Source of the DNA: Phormidium sp. OSCR
GTDB taxonomy: Bacteria > Cyanobacteriota > Cyanobacteriia > Cyanobacteriales > Geitlerinemataceae
Reading direction: 5' to 3'
DNA length: 64,000 nucleotides
Assembly (NCBI GenBank): GCA_001314905.1
Contig: LJZT01000004.1
Coordinates: forward strand, 21,966-85,965
Part shown: positions 28,478 through 35,618 of the stretch, piece by piece
How positions within the stretch are numbered: the first letter of the stretch is position 1
Layout of the letters: each line of letters begins with the position of its first letter
Program-made: the position numbers and the translations under genes
Notes under the pieces: model-generated
The model's input: only the letters and a program-made list of their open reading frames with translations
Databases searched by the model: none
Told to the model about the DNA's origin: nothing

Positions 28478-29116
28478 TTACGATTCGCCAACGATGTTGG
28501 CTGGACTAATGCTCAATACTGTGCCAGGTTTGCCGGGGACGGCGCCTTTGACGAGGATTAAGTTGTTGTCGAGGTCGGTTTTGACGACGGTGAGTTTACG
28601 CACGGTGACGCGATTGCCGCCTTTACGGCCGGCCATCCGTTTACCGGGATAGACCCGACCAGGGGTGGTTCCGGCGCCGGTTGAACCGGGCAGGCGGTGG
28701 TTTTTGGAGCCGTGAGACATTGGCCCACGTTTGAAGTTGTGGCGCTTTTGATATCCGGCAAATCCTCGACCGATGCTGTTGCCGCTCACGTCGATGAGTT
28801 GACCATCGCTGAACAGCTCTACGGTGAGGGTTTGCCCTAGTTCATATTCACTCACACTCTGCGGTTTGTATTCACGGAGGTGACGCAGAGGGGGGGCATC
28901 GGATTTTTTCAGATGACCCAGTAAAGGTTGGTTAAGGTTTTTAGGTTTAACTTCCTCGTAACCAATTTGGACGGCTTCGTAGCCGTCGGTCTCTTTGGTC
29001 TTGATTTGCGTGATTTTACACGGACCGGCTTCGACGACTGTAACGGGGATGGCTTTGCCATCTTCGCTAAAGATTTGGGTCATGCCGACCTTTTTGCCGA
29101 GAATCCCAACAGACAC
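28478..29116 (-). CDS. rplC: Ribosomal protein L3
   Basis: 212 residues from GTG 29116, which has AAGGAG 11 bases upstream and gives (M)[15 protein letters not shown]; the open frame continues upstream to 29212 but without L3-like sequence. The loop [20 protein letters not shown] reaches the peptidyl-transferase centre. This is the first gene of the leftward cluster; rpsJ (S10) is not upstream, as in other cyanobacteria. Confidence 0.96.
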   Translation of the reverse strand: MSVGILGKKVGMTQIFSEDGKAIPVTVVEAGPCKITQIKTKETDGYEAVQIGYEEVKPKNLNQPLLGHLKKSDAPPLRHLREYKPQSVSEYELGQTLTVELFSDGQLIDVSGNSIGRGFAGYQKRHNFKRGPMSHGSKNHRLPGSTGAGTTPGRVYPGKRMAGRKGGNRVTVRKLTVVKTDLDNNLILVKGAVPGKPGTVLSISPANIVGES

Positions 29117-29226
29117 GGTACTGCTTTCTCCTTGTTTCGCCACTACACAGACTGAAGATAGGTGGGCTGCGATCGCACCCAAGAGTTCAACGTCGCGCCA
29201 GGCCAACACCAAGTCACGCTAGAACG

Positions 29227-29246
29227 GCACTCCGGGTTGGGAGTGC
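29227..29246. promoter_or_regulatory. Hairpin in the ribosomal cluster leader
   Basis: GCACTCC (29227-29233) and GGAGTGC (29240-29246) form a perfect 7-base stem with a 6-base loop, about 110 bases upstream of the rplC start and inside the expected mRNA leader. It could bind a ribosomal protein (such as L4) for feedback control; nothing else supports that. The rest of the 703-base rplC-ndhN gap holds the palindrome and dispersed repeat listed separately, but no gene I can support. Confidence 0.3.
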
Positions 29247-29671
29247 GTCTGAGGGTGATCTTGGCGATCGCAGATTTGTTGGCTGGGGTTTCGCGAAAGC
29301 TGATTCCGAGGCGACCGAGTTTAACTCGGTTGAGACTTAGGAAAATTCAGCACTATGCTAGGAATTGACCCAGTATCCCCGGATTGACCTGCTTAAGTCT
29401 CGCTGAGGAGAACTCAAACAACCCATCTCCGTCTTCCCGTATTGTCTCAAATTTAGGGTTTGAGACGCTGGGAAAAGCCTCTACGCTTGCGACCGGTATG
29501 CCTTGCTGGGAAACTAGCCAGTCCCAACTTAGGCGGCGCGATGCAATGAACGACTCAGGTGGAGTCGTATGTGCGCTTCTTACGAGTTTCAGTCGCAACT
29601 TCCTAATATATAGTATTTTGTGGCGAGTGTCTAGGTAAAGAGGGAATCTTTTTTTGAGGACGATGCTTCGG

Positions 29672-29689
29672 GAGGGGCGATCGCCCCTC
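29672..29689. repeat. 18-base perfect palindrome centred on a HIP1 site
   Basis: GAGGGGCGATCGCCCCTC is perfectly self-complementary and contains the HIP1 octamer at its centre. It lies in the rplC-ndhN gap about 130 bases ahead of ndhN. Confidence 0.6.
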
Positions 29690-29750
29690 GGGATTCGAGG
29701 CTAGGGCTAGGCTTGGGTCTATACTAGGGTCTGAGCGGTGGTCTGAGCGG

Positions 29751-29783
29751 TGATTGCCGTTTCCGCACGCTTCGCGATCGCCC
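29751..29783. repeat. Copy 1 of a 33-base dispersed repeat ending in HIP1
   Basis: Starts TGATTGCCGTTTCCGCAC and ends CGCGATCGCCC. It matches 54129-54161 at 30 of 33 positions; the three differences lie within a 4-base stretch. Located in the ndhN leader. Confidence 0.7.
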
Positions 29784-29819
29784 ACAAATTGCACTCAATA
29801 GAATCTTACAGATTAAATT

Positions 29820-30293
29820 ATGGGACTCTTGATCAACGGTAAAAAATTTCTACGAGACTTGGAGAATGCCGGGTCTTTAGCAGTGTATGCTCCCCTCGAA
29901 GGCGGGTTCGCGGGTCGCTATCAACGACGTGTCCGAGCCGCTGGCTATAGCAACGTCACCCTCAACGCTCGCGGCTTAGGAGATTTATCAGCGTATCTGA
30001 TGGGCGTTCATGGGGTGCGTCCGCCCCACTTAGGGAAAAAAGACTATGGCGATGGTGCAGTGGGTCCCATTGCCTATCTCCCCCCAGTGGTGACGACGGA
30101 ATTGGAGAATCTCCCCAAAGACTGCAAAGGGCTATTGCTTTGGATTATCGACGGTCGAGTTCTCTCTCGTCAAGAACTCGAATATCTAACGGCATTGCCG
30201 AAACTTGAACCCCGCGTCAAAGTGGTGGTTGAAGTCGGCGGCGAGCGATTTGTCCGCTGGATGCACTTGGAAGAAGCCCTAGTTCCGGCTTAA
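29820..30293 (+). CDS. ndhN: NDH-1 subunit N
   Basis: 157 residues, starting MGLLINGKKFLRDLENAGSLAVYAPLEGG, the distinctive NdhN N-terminus, and including YLMGVHGVRPPHLGKKDYG. NdhN is an oxygenic-photosynthesis-specific subunit of the peripheral arm of the thylakoid NDH-1 complex (respiration and cyclic electron flow). It stands alone, divergent from the ribosomal cluster, and is followed by a terminator-like hairpin. Confidence 0.96.
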   Translation: MGLLINGKKFLRDLENAGSLAVYAPLEGGFAGRYQRRVRAAGYSNVTLNARGLGDLSAYLMGVHGVRPPHLGKKDYGDGAVGPIAYLPPVVTTELENLPKDCKGLLLWIIDGRVLSRQELEYLTALPKLEPRVKVVVEVGGERFVRWMHLEEALVPA

Positions 30294-30327
30294 TTTCCCC
30301 AGTATTGCGATCGCATCCAACCCCAGC

Positions 30328-30353
30328 CCCCCAGTTTGTCCTCAGACTGGGGG
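30328..30353 (+). terminator. Hairpin after ndhN
   Basis: CCCCCAGT (30328-30335) pairs with ACTGGGGG (30346-30353) over a 10-base loop, followed by TTCCTCT. The T run is weak. It may serve ndhN and the convergent Uma2 gene that ends at 30384. Confidence 0.5.
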
Positions 30354-30383
30354 TTCCTCTCGTCAAAGCTGACTGGTTAAGAG

Positions 30384-31097
30384 TTATTCATCTACGTCTT
30401 GTCCCAGTTGTCGTAGGCGAGCCTCCAGTTCACGCACTCGTTGCTCAGCATTATCGGCCCGCTGACGTTCAGCTTCAGCTTGTTTAGCCAGTTCCGTGGG
30501 GGTGAGAAACCGCTGTCCATCGGGGCGGTAGATGGTGAATTGGTCGTCTTGTAGGTCAAAACGAATCCCTAAGCGGGGACTGGTCCAAGTTTCGGGGCTG
30601 TCGATGACGCTGAGGCCACCCGTCTCATCCCGTAGCCACCCGTGAAAGTCGAGGCGATCTGGATCGAAGATGTAGTATTCCTCCACGCCATACTGGTCAT
30701 AAAACTTGAGCTTTTTCGCCATTTCTTTAAGGCGATTACCGGGGGAGAGGATCTCAAAAACCACTTGCGGGGCAATGTTCTCTTCCTCCCATTGTTTATA
30801 ACTGCCGCGATCGCCCTTCGGTCGTCCAATCGCAACCATGACATCAGGGGCTTGACGCAGTTTATTATCACCTTCCTGGGGATACCAGAGTAAATCTCCA
30901 GCTACGAAGATATCGTCGCGGTCAGCAAAGAGAATTTCTAGGTTCTCCTTAATCGTGACAATCCAACGGAATTGCTTGGTGTTGTCGGACATGGGGTTTC
31001 CGTCGCAATCGGGGTAGATGATGGGGGCTTGGGTTTTCTCAGAGGCGATCGTCATAGCAGTCATCCCACTGTTTAGGTACAGCCATTCATGCTTCAA
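30384..31097 (-). CDS. Uma2 family putative endonuclease
   Basis: 237 residues. The family (DUF820/Uma2) has a PD-(D/E)XK-like restriction endonuclease fold and is strongly amplified in cyanobacteria; its function is unknown. Visible here: DLLWYPQEGD, APDVMVAIGRPKGDRGSYKQWEE, then VVFEILSPGNRLKEMAKKLKFYDQYGVEEYYIFDPD, which holds the Asp/Glu-x-Lys-like core. A coiled-coil tail (AEAERQRADNAEQRVRELEARL) follows. It is divergent, across a 45-base gap, from a paralogue of the same length. Internal Mets at residues 12 and 15 are alternative starts. Confidence 0.85.
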   Translation of the reverse strand: MKHEWLYLNSGMTAMTIASEKTQAPIIYPDCDGNPMSDNTKQFRWIVTIKENLEILFADRDDIFVAGDLLWYPQEGDNKLRQAPDVMVAIGRPKGDRGSYKQWEEENIAPQVVFEILSPGNRLKEMAKKLKFYDQYGVEEYYIFDPDRLDFHGWLRDETGGLSVIDSPETWTSPRLGIRFDLQDDQFTIYRPDGQRFLTPTELAKQAEAERQRADNAEQRVRELEARLRQLGQDVDE

Positions 31098-31142
31098 ATT
31101 ATAGGAAATCCTCTAATTTCTAGGGTCTGAACCCGGCGACCG

Positions 31143-31856
31143 ATGATGAAGTTCAACATTAAAATGGAATCTACTGTTGATTCACTCCAACCTGGACTCA
31201 TGGTTCAACCCCCTGTTCCCTCTCATCTTCTTTACCCTGACTCCGACGGTAAGCCAATGGCAGAAAACACGCTCCAGTATCGCTGGATTGTTCGTTTGGT
31301 GACCAACCTCAAGCAACTGCTTAAGGATGAGATGGCGTTTGTTGCAGGGGATTTGCTCTGGTATCCGGTTCAGGTTGAGCATCCCCCGGCTCCCTGTCAA
31401 GCTCCTGATGCCATGGTGGTGTTGGGTCGTCCCGATGGCGATCGCGGCAGTTACAAACAATGGGAGGAAGATAACATGGCGCCCCAAGTAGTGTTTGAAA
31501 TCCTCTCTCCGAGTAACACTATGAGCGAGATGGCGGCGAAACAGCAGTTTTATGAGCAATATGGGGTGCTGGAGATGTTTTTTTATAATCCCCAATCTCA
31601 TGATTTTTGGGGCTATCAACGGGCGGCGGCAACGGATCGCTTTGTGTTAGTCACGCCGCTACACTTGCCCTGGACTTCCCCACTGTTGAACATTCGCTTT
31701 GAACGGTCTGGGGATGGGTTAGTTCTCTATCATCCTGACGGGGAGCCGTTTAAGGAGCCGGGGGAGTTGTTTGCAGAACGGGATTTGGCTCGACAGGAAC
31801 GCGATCGCGCCTTGGCGAAACTGCGAGAACTCGGGATTGACCCGGAAACCCTTTGA
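31143..31856 (+). CDS. Uma2 family putative endonuclease (paralogue)
   Basis: 237 residues, clearly related to its divergent neighbour: DLLWYPVQVEH, APDAMVVLGRPDGDRGSYKQWEEDN, VVFEILSPSNTMSEMAAKQQFYEQYGVLEMFFYNP. The C-terminus again forms a short coiled coil (FAERDLARQERDRALAKL). The two probably arose by duplication with inversion or by independent insertion. No function can be stated beyond the family. Confidence 0.85.
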   Translation: MMKFNIKMESTVDSLQPGLMVQPPVPSHLLYPDSDGKPMAENTLQYRWIVRLVTNLKQLLKDEMAFVAGDLLWYPVQVEHPPAPCQAPDAMVVLGRPDGDRGSYKQWEEDNMAPQVVFEILSPSNTMSEMAAKQQFYEQYGVLEMFFYNPQSHDFWGYQRAAATDRFVLVTPLHLPWTSPLLNIRFERSGDGLVLYHPDGEPFKEPGELFAERDLARQERDRALAKLRELGIDPETL

Positions 31857-31956
31857 CTTAGCGAATTAGAGCGGTTGGCAGAGACCCCTGAGATGATGCC
31901 ATAGCTGCATTTTGAGGCGTTCACCCAGGGAAGTCTCCGGTTCAGTCCCTGACTCC

Positions 31957-32838
31957 CTAACGGGGGTCGCCAATCAACACCAACGGCGACCAAAAATAAG
32001 GATGACGGTCAGACTGACTTAACTTCGCCTGACGCAACGCCTCAGCTTTAGTCAACCCCTCCTCTATCACCAGACGATAAAACTCCGTCGTCACCGCCTC
32101 CGTGGCCTGGTCATCCACATTCCACAAGGTCGCCATCAACGCCCGGGCTCCGGCACGTTCCCAAATATAAGCCATCCCCATAATCGCATCCCCATCGAGA
32201 TTGGTCTGTAACGCCGTCTGACAGGCCGTTAAAGCCACCAATTGCGTATCCTGCAACCCCAGTAACGCCGCATCCGCTAGAGGATAGTCCTCATCGGCAA
32301 ATAACAGGGTATTGGGTTGCATATCAGTTTCTCGTCGTTCCTCATCCTCACAAATTTCTTGCCCCCGCAAACAACAGCCCAATTGCTGAAAACAGCCGTG
32401 GGTGGCTAGATGTAGGTAGCGATGACGGGACGATTGACGTTTGAACTGTTCCAGAGTGGCGGCGTCTTGGCGGTAAATCTCGCTGTCTGGGGCCAACTCC
32501 AGGAGGGCATCGACTTCGGCTTCGGTTCCAGGGAGATTAAAGGGGTCTTCCGGTCGGGGATTGGCGAAAGCGAGAACTCGGTAGCTGGGAGTCAGTCGCG
32601 GGGAGACGAAGGCAGAAACCAAGGCGGCGGCGATTAGGGTTCCTCCCAGTTTGCGATGCTGTTTGATGGTCGCGCCAATGCCCAGGACTCCCAGGAGGAG
32701 GGGAATTGTCCAGAGGGGAAAGGTGTCCGACAGTCTCCCCTGCACCAACACCGTCTCTGCCCCCACCCTCGGAGCGAGAGACCCCATGCCCAACAGCAGC
32801 GAAACCGTCAACAGCGAACCCACCCAGCGTCGAGTCAT
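31957..32838 (-). CDS. Membrane-anchored CHAT-domain protease
   Basis: 293 residues. The CHAT (caspase-like) peptidase domain covers about residues 85-293, with the catalytic His147 in YLHLATHGCF and Cys206 in LVALTACQTAL, followed by YIWERAGARALMATLWNVDD and SPLVLIGDPR. A signal-like helix (7-25) and two hydrophobic segments (41-58 and 64-79) precede it, in place of the TPR repeats that usually lead CHAT proteins in cyanobacteria. The target protein and trigger are unknown. The gene is flanked by Uma2 genes and toxin-antitoxin remnants. A palindrome lies about 83 bases upstream. Confidence 0.85.
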   Translation of the reverse strand: MTRRWVGSLLTVSLLLGMGSLAPRVGAETVLVQGRLSDTFPLWTIPLLLGVLGIGATIKQHRKLGGTLIAAALVSAFVSPRLTPSYRVLAFANPRPEDPFNLPGTEAEVDALLELAPDSEIYRQDAATLEQFKRQSSRHRYLHLATHGCFQQLGCCLRGQEICEDEERRETDMQPNTLLFADEDYPLADAALLGLQDTQLVALTACQTALQTNLDGDAIMGMAYIWERAGARALMATLWNVDDQATEAVTTEFYRLVIEEGLTKAEALRQAKLSQSDRHPYFWSPLVLIGDPR

Positions 32839-32920
32839 CGCTCAACTCTCCCTGTAACTGCCTCTCCTCTATTATTCCTTAACTTCCCCCACTTGGCAGC
32901 TTCCTTGGCTTCGCAGAGAG

Positions 32921-32938
32921 TGATAGCGGTTGCTATCA
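32921..32938. promoter_or_regulatory. Perfect 7+7 palindrome upstream of the CHAT gene
   Basis: TGATAGC-GGTT-GCTATCA is a perfect inverted repeat of operator size in the 332-base gap between the CHAT gene and the antitoxin-like gene, nearer the former. The rest of the gap shows no gene. Confidence 0.4.
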
Positions 32939-33170
32939 TAGACACAACTTGCCTCTGTTTCTCTAGGCGTTTTTCACCGCCCTAGGTTTCACCCCAAAGG
33001 AGTCCTCTGGTCATGCCCCACCCCTTAAAACCAGCCGATCACAACAGAACCTTTATCCCGAAAACAGATTGCCATTCTAGCAAGTTGCTTGTGAGTATCT
33101 GGCAGCGAGTCGTAAACTAGAGCTGTTGGGATAGGCACAAAGACCCGATTGCATAAAGGAATTTAGCAAA

Positions 33171-33413
33171 ATGACCACCGAACAACTATTAGAAAAGTGG
33201 AAAACCTTAGACCCTGAGCAACAGCAACAAGTTCTTGCTTTTATTGAGGTCATTCATCCAACCCCAAAACCGACTCAATCTAGTTCCCGCTTAGGACAAC
33301 AACTCAGAAAAATCCGCCAAGAAATTATAGAGTCGGGACCCCCATTATTAACATCGGAAGAAATCGAACAGGAGAAAGCCGAACGTCGTGGAGGATATCT
33401 AAATCCATCATGA
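33171..33413 (+). CDS. Antitoxin-like protein of a VapBC-type pair
   Basis: 80 residues: MTTEQLLEKWKTLDPEQQQQVLAFIEVIHP at the start, then a basic helix RLGQQLRKIRQEIIESG and an acidic end LTSEEIEQEKAERRGG. This layout (short helix hairpin resembling DUF2281-type domains, then a toxin-wrapping tail) is usual for cyanobacterial VapB-like antitoxins. Its stop overlaps the ATG of the next frame (ATGA), which encodes a PIN-domain N-terminus. I recognise the arrangement more than the exact family. Confidence 0.7.
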   Translation: MTTEQLLEKWKTLDPEQQQQVLAFIEVIHPTPKPTQSSSRLGQQLRKIRQEIIESGPPLLTSEEIEQEKAERRGGYLNPS

Positions 33414-33574
33414 TCCGAACTTTTATCGATGCGGGAGTGCTAATTTATGCGGCTCGGGGGCAAAATGAAATCGCTGAACTTGCTTTACAAGTTTTAGAAC
33501 AGGAAATTGCGATCGGTGTCCCTCAAAGGGACGAGGGACAAGTGATAGACGGAGAACAGGTCTTCAATTTCTAG
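33410..33574 (+). pseudogene. Truncated VapC-like PIN-domain toxin
   Basis: A 54-residue frame starting MIRTFIDAGVLIYAARGQNEIAEL, a PIN-domain N-terminus with the first catalytic Asp (Asp7). After about residue 36 the sequence no longer resembles PIN (VPQRDEGQVIDGEQVFNF) and stops; a full VapC is about 130-150 residues. The break falls at the hairpin GTCCCT-CAA-AGGGAC (33518-33532). The antitoxin upstream is intact, so this looks like a disarmed toxin-antitoxin unit. Confidence 0.7.
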
Positions 33575-33591
33575 TTTTGTTGGACCCCCAT

Positions 33592-33822
33592 TTATGATGA
33601 TGCTAGAATCCGCGCTTGAGCAATTTCTCTGTCTCCAATTCCCCGCACTTGAGAACTCAAGAGAGAAACAATGGCAACGGTTTCTCCTGCGATCGTTATA
33701 AATTCTACTTCATAGCCCAAACCTTCTTGATGGATTAGGACAACGGTGCCCATATCGCCGGATTTTAAATCATATTCCGGTAAATCTACAGTTAAAACAA
33801 CTCGGTCTAATTCACTAATCAT
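33592..33822 (-). CDS. DUF4926 domain protein
   Basis: 76 residues from ATG 33822: ISELDRVVLTVDLPEYDLKSGDMGTVVLIHQEG, then GYEVEFITIAGETVAIVSL, the compact beta-rich DUF4926 domain. Function unknown. The open frame continues upstream to 34014 only because it runs through an inverted-repeat element, so the short start is preferred. The gene ends 18 bases from the truncated PIN gene and is convergent with it. Confidence 0.75.
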   Translation of the reverse strand: MISELDRVVLTVDLPEYDLKSGDMGTVVLIHQEGLGYEVEFITIAGETVAIVSLLSSQVRGIGDREIAQARILASS

Positions 33823-33853
33823 GGGTTCCAAAATTTGTCCTCGTGACGTGGCA

Positions 33854-34025
33854 TTCCTCGTGACGTGGCTCTGCCGCGTCACGCACTCTTTGCGGCTCTG
33901 CCGCCTGTACCTTTTGTGACCAGTTGAAGCCTTTACAGGTACAGTAGGCGGCTTAAGCCCTTGTTCCCAGACTGGAGGCAGAGCCTCCTTCAGGGCGTGA
34001 CGCGGCAGAGCCACGTCACGAGGAA
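33854..34025. mobile_element. 172-base MITE-like element with 31-base perfect inverted ends
   Basis: The left end (33854-33884, starting TTCCTCGTGACGTGGC) and the right end (33995-34025) are perfect inverted repeats of 31 bases. Inside, GCCGCCTGTACC (33900-33911) pairs with 33939-33953 apart from a 2-base bulge, and GGAGGCAGAGCCTCC (33974-33988) is palindromic about its centre. Part of the left end (TCCTCGTGACGTGGC) is also repeated in direct orientation at 33838. No protein is encoded. This is the structure of a non-autonomous palindromic element; mobility is inferred. Confidence 0.7.
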
Positions 34026-34077
34026 CGAACCAAGAAACCCCATCACATCAAACAGCGAAATGGGGGTTATTTCTGAC

Positions 34078-34404
34078 TTAATCCTCCCGGTGACGACTCA
34101 CTTTACTCACCACGATGTCCATTTCATCCTCGGATAAGGGGATGATTTCATCTAACACAAACTCATAGTCAATCTGGAGTTCCAGTTTCCCCAGTAAATC
34201 ATCCTCCTCCCAAGCCTCGGGACCCCGAATCGTGATCTGGGTTTCCTGCCCCGACTGTATGGCAGAGAAGGGAACTCGCCACGTTTCTGGCTGGCCGAGA
34301 TCCTCGCCGCGAATGTTGGGCCGCCCTCGCAGAACTACCCCCTGATTTGGCTGGCGATCGCGCTCTATTTTAGCAACTTCCGTCAGGGATAATCCCTGAG
34401 ATAG
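34078..34404 (-). pseudogene. 5-prime-truncated remnant of an unknown gene
   Basis: An open frame of 108 codons ending at TAA 34078-34080 with a protein-like end (IIPLSEDEMDIVVSKVSRHRED) but no ATG, GTG or TTG in its first 80 codons. It is cut by an in-frame stop at 34405-34407. The composition (acidic, strand-forming, TQITIRGPEAWEEDDLLGKLEL) suggests a real former gene. I do not recognise the family. It abuts an opposite-strand remnant at 34405. Confidence 0.4.
34383..34399. repeat. Palindrome at the junction of two gene remnants
   Basis: TCAGGGAT-A-ATCCCTGA is a perfect inverted repeat with a one-base centre, lying just before the point where the leftward and rightward remnant frames meet (34402-34405). 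Confidence 0.55.
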
Positions 34405-34605
34405 TCAATCAATAACCCCAGTCAGAATCGCGTCTGGCGGCTGCTGATTGATGTGGATGGAGATTATTACATCTTCCCAGCATTGCCCGAACGGGATGAA
34501 ACGCGCCGTCCGCCGGTGGTAGTGGTTCCTCGCAGTCAGGAGGGCGATCGCCTAATTCTGGTTCGGCCCACTCTCAGGCGAGATGTTCCTGGCTTAACCC
34601 CCTAA
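34405..34605 (+). pseudogene. 5-prime-truncated remnant of an unknown gene (+ strand)
   Basis: A 66-codon frame starting right after a stop at 34402-34404, with no start codon near its beginning. It reads NPSQNRVWRLLIDVDGDYYI then FPALPERDETRRPPVVVVPR and ends RRDVPGLTP. It looks like the C-terminus of a soluble protein; the family is not recognised. Unlike the remnant on the other strand, nothing overlaps it. Confidence 0.4.
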
Positions 34606-34701
34606 GGGGCGATCGCCCAATCCCCCAACCCCGTTTTCCAGAGGATGTCCTTTGTTATGAATCTTAATCTACGGTTTATCGGTCAAGATACGAGAGTTTG
34701 C

Positions 34702-34707
34702 TATAAT
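34702..34707 (+). promoter_or_regulatory. Consensus -10 box ahead of the GGCT-like gene
   Basis: TATAAT, with a weak -35 region (TCGGTC) 17 bases upstream. It is about 100 bases before the likely start of the downstream gene and points the right way. Confidence 0.4.
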
Positions 34708-34806
34708 CTCGGAACGACAGTCCGAACCTTAACCCCAAAATAGCGGGGAGACTTGTGGGAGACTGTAGCTGATGCAACGATTGCGAGAAACAAGCCAAAA
34801 ACGACC

Positions 34807-35415
34807 ATGAGCGATCGCCCCCAAGGACAACTCACCCGAGCCAGTCGCCAACCCTGTGTGACTCCTCGTTCCCTCCCTCCGAGTCCCGAACCGACGTTTT
34901 ACTACTTCGCCTATGGGAGTTGTATGTGTCCCGTGGATTTGCAACGCACCTTAGGGGAAAATACCCGCGATTATGTCTTGGGAACCGCCACCCTACAAGG
35001 CTATCGTCTCGCCTTTAACCGTCGCTCTCAACGTCGTAACTGTGGGGTTCTCGATGTAGTTCCCGATGAAACCAGTACCGTTGAGGGGGTGCTATATCGG
35101 CTTCCCTGGCGACTGAGCGATCGCCTCGATGAGCGTGAAGAAATCCCCACTGGGGGCTATCGTCGCGAAACTATCAGCGTTCAATGTGGCGATCGCCACT
35201 ATAGCCAAGTGCGAACCTATGTGGTGGTGAACAAACTCCCCGCTGAACTGGCTCCCAACGATTGGTATTTCAGTGTTGTCTTACGGGGTGCGATTACCTG
35301 TGGACTCTCGGAACCCTATTGCTGGCAATTATTTGAGCATATGTATCGCTTACAGCAAGGACAGGGAATCCCCCGACCCCTGCAACCCAATTGTTTTTTA
35401 CCGCGATCGGCTTAA
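34807..35415 (+). CDS. Gamma-glutamylcyclotransferase-like protein
   Basis: 202 residues from ATG 34807; an in-frame TTG at 34753 (with GGGGAG just before it) would add 18 residues. The GGCT fold is shown by FYYFAYGSCMCPVDLQRTLG (the YGS substrate loop), GYRLAFNRRS, and GVLYRLPWRLSDRLDEREEIPTGGYRRETI, where a Glu of DEREE is at the expected catalytic position. Such enzymes release 5-oxoproline from gamma-glutamyl amines or peptides; the true substrate is unknown. A terminator hairpin follows after a palindromic repeat element. Confidence 0.82.
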   Translation: MSDRPQGQLTRASRQPCVTPRSLPPSPEPTFYYFAYGSCMCPVDLQRTLGENTRDYVLGTATLQGYRLAFNRRSQRRNCGVLDVVPDETSTVEGVLYRLPWRLSDRLDEREEIPTGGYRRETISVQCGDRHYSQVRTYVVVNKLPAELAPNDWYFSVVLRGAITCGLSEPYCWQLFEHMYRLQQGQGIPRPLQPNCFLPRSA

Positions 35416-35431
35416 AAGGGATAGGTTTACC

Positions 35432-35542
35432 CCTCGTGTCATGGCTGAAGCCGTGACAGGTTTTCTGGGAGGCTCTGCCGCCTGTCCTCGGGAGGCAGAG
35501 CCTCCCCAAGAGCATGACTTGGCTCGAGCCAAGTCACGAGGA
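35432..35542. mobile_element. Second palindromic MITE-like element
   Basis: Starts CCTCGTGTCATGGCTGAAGC and ends with GCCAAGTCACGAGG, so its right end shares the CACGAGGAAC terminus of the element at 33854-34025, while its left end is an imperfect match. The centre has a perfect 12-base stem, GGAGGCTCTGCC (35468-35479) with GGCAGAGCCTCC (35494-35505), the same core as in the first element. It lies just after the GGCT-like gene. It is probably a diverged member of the same family. Confidence 0.6.
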
Positions 35543-35559
35543 ACAAGGGGATGAATTCC

Positions 35560-35592
35560 CCCTGAGACAACAGGTGTCTCAGGGAGATTTTC
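35560..35592 (+). terminator. Terminator after the GGCT-like gene
   Basis: CCCTGAGACA (35560-35569) pairs perfectly with TGTCTCAGGG (35575-35584) over a 5-base loop, followed by AGATTTTCT. It also lies just beyond the end of the convergent ctaB. Confidence 0.75.
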
Positions 35593-35618
35593 TATGTCAA
35601 TTATCCATTCCCATCGCC

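Noticed and set aside
28092..28652. Open frame antisense to rplC and rplD
   Set aside because: High-GC ribosomal genes often leave the opposite strand open; no domain or start signal is present.
33854..35542. Possible CRISPR repeats in the palindromic region
   Set aside because: The copies are inverted, not regularly spaced direct repeats, and have no spacers between them.
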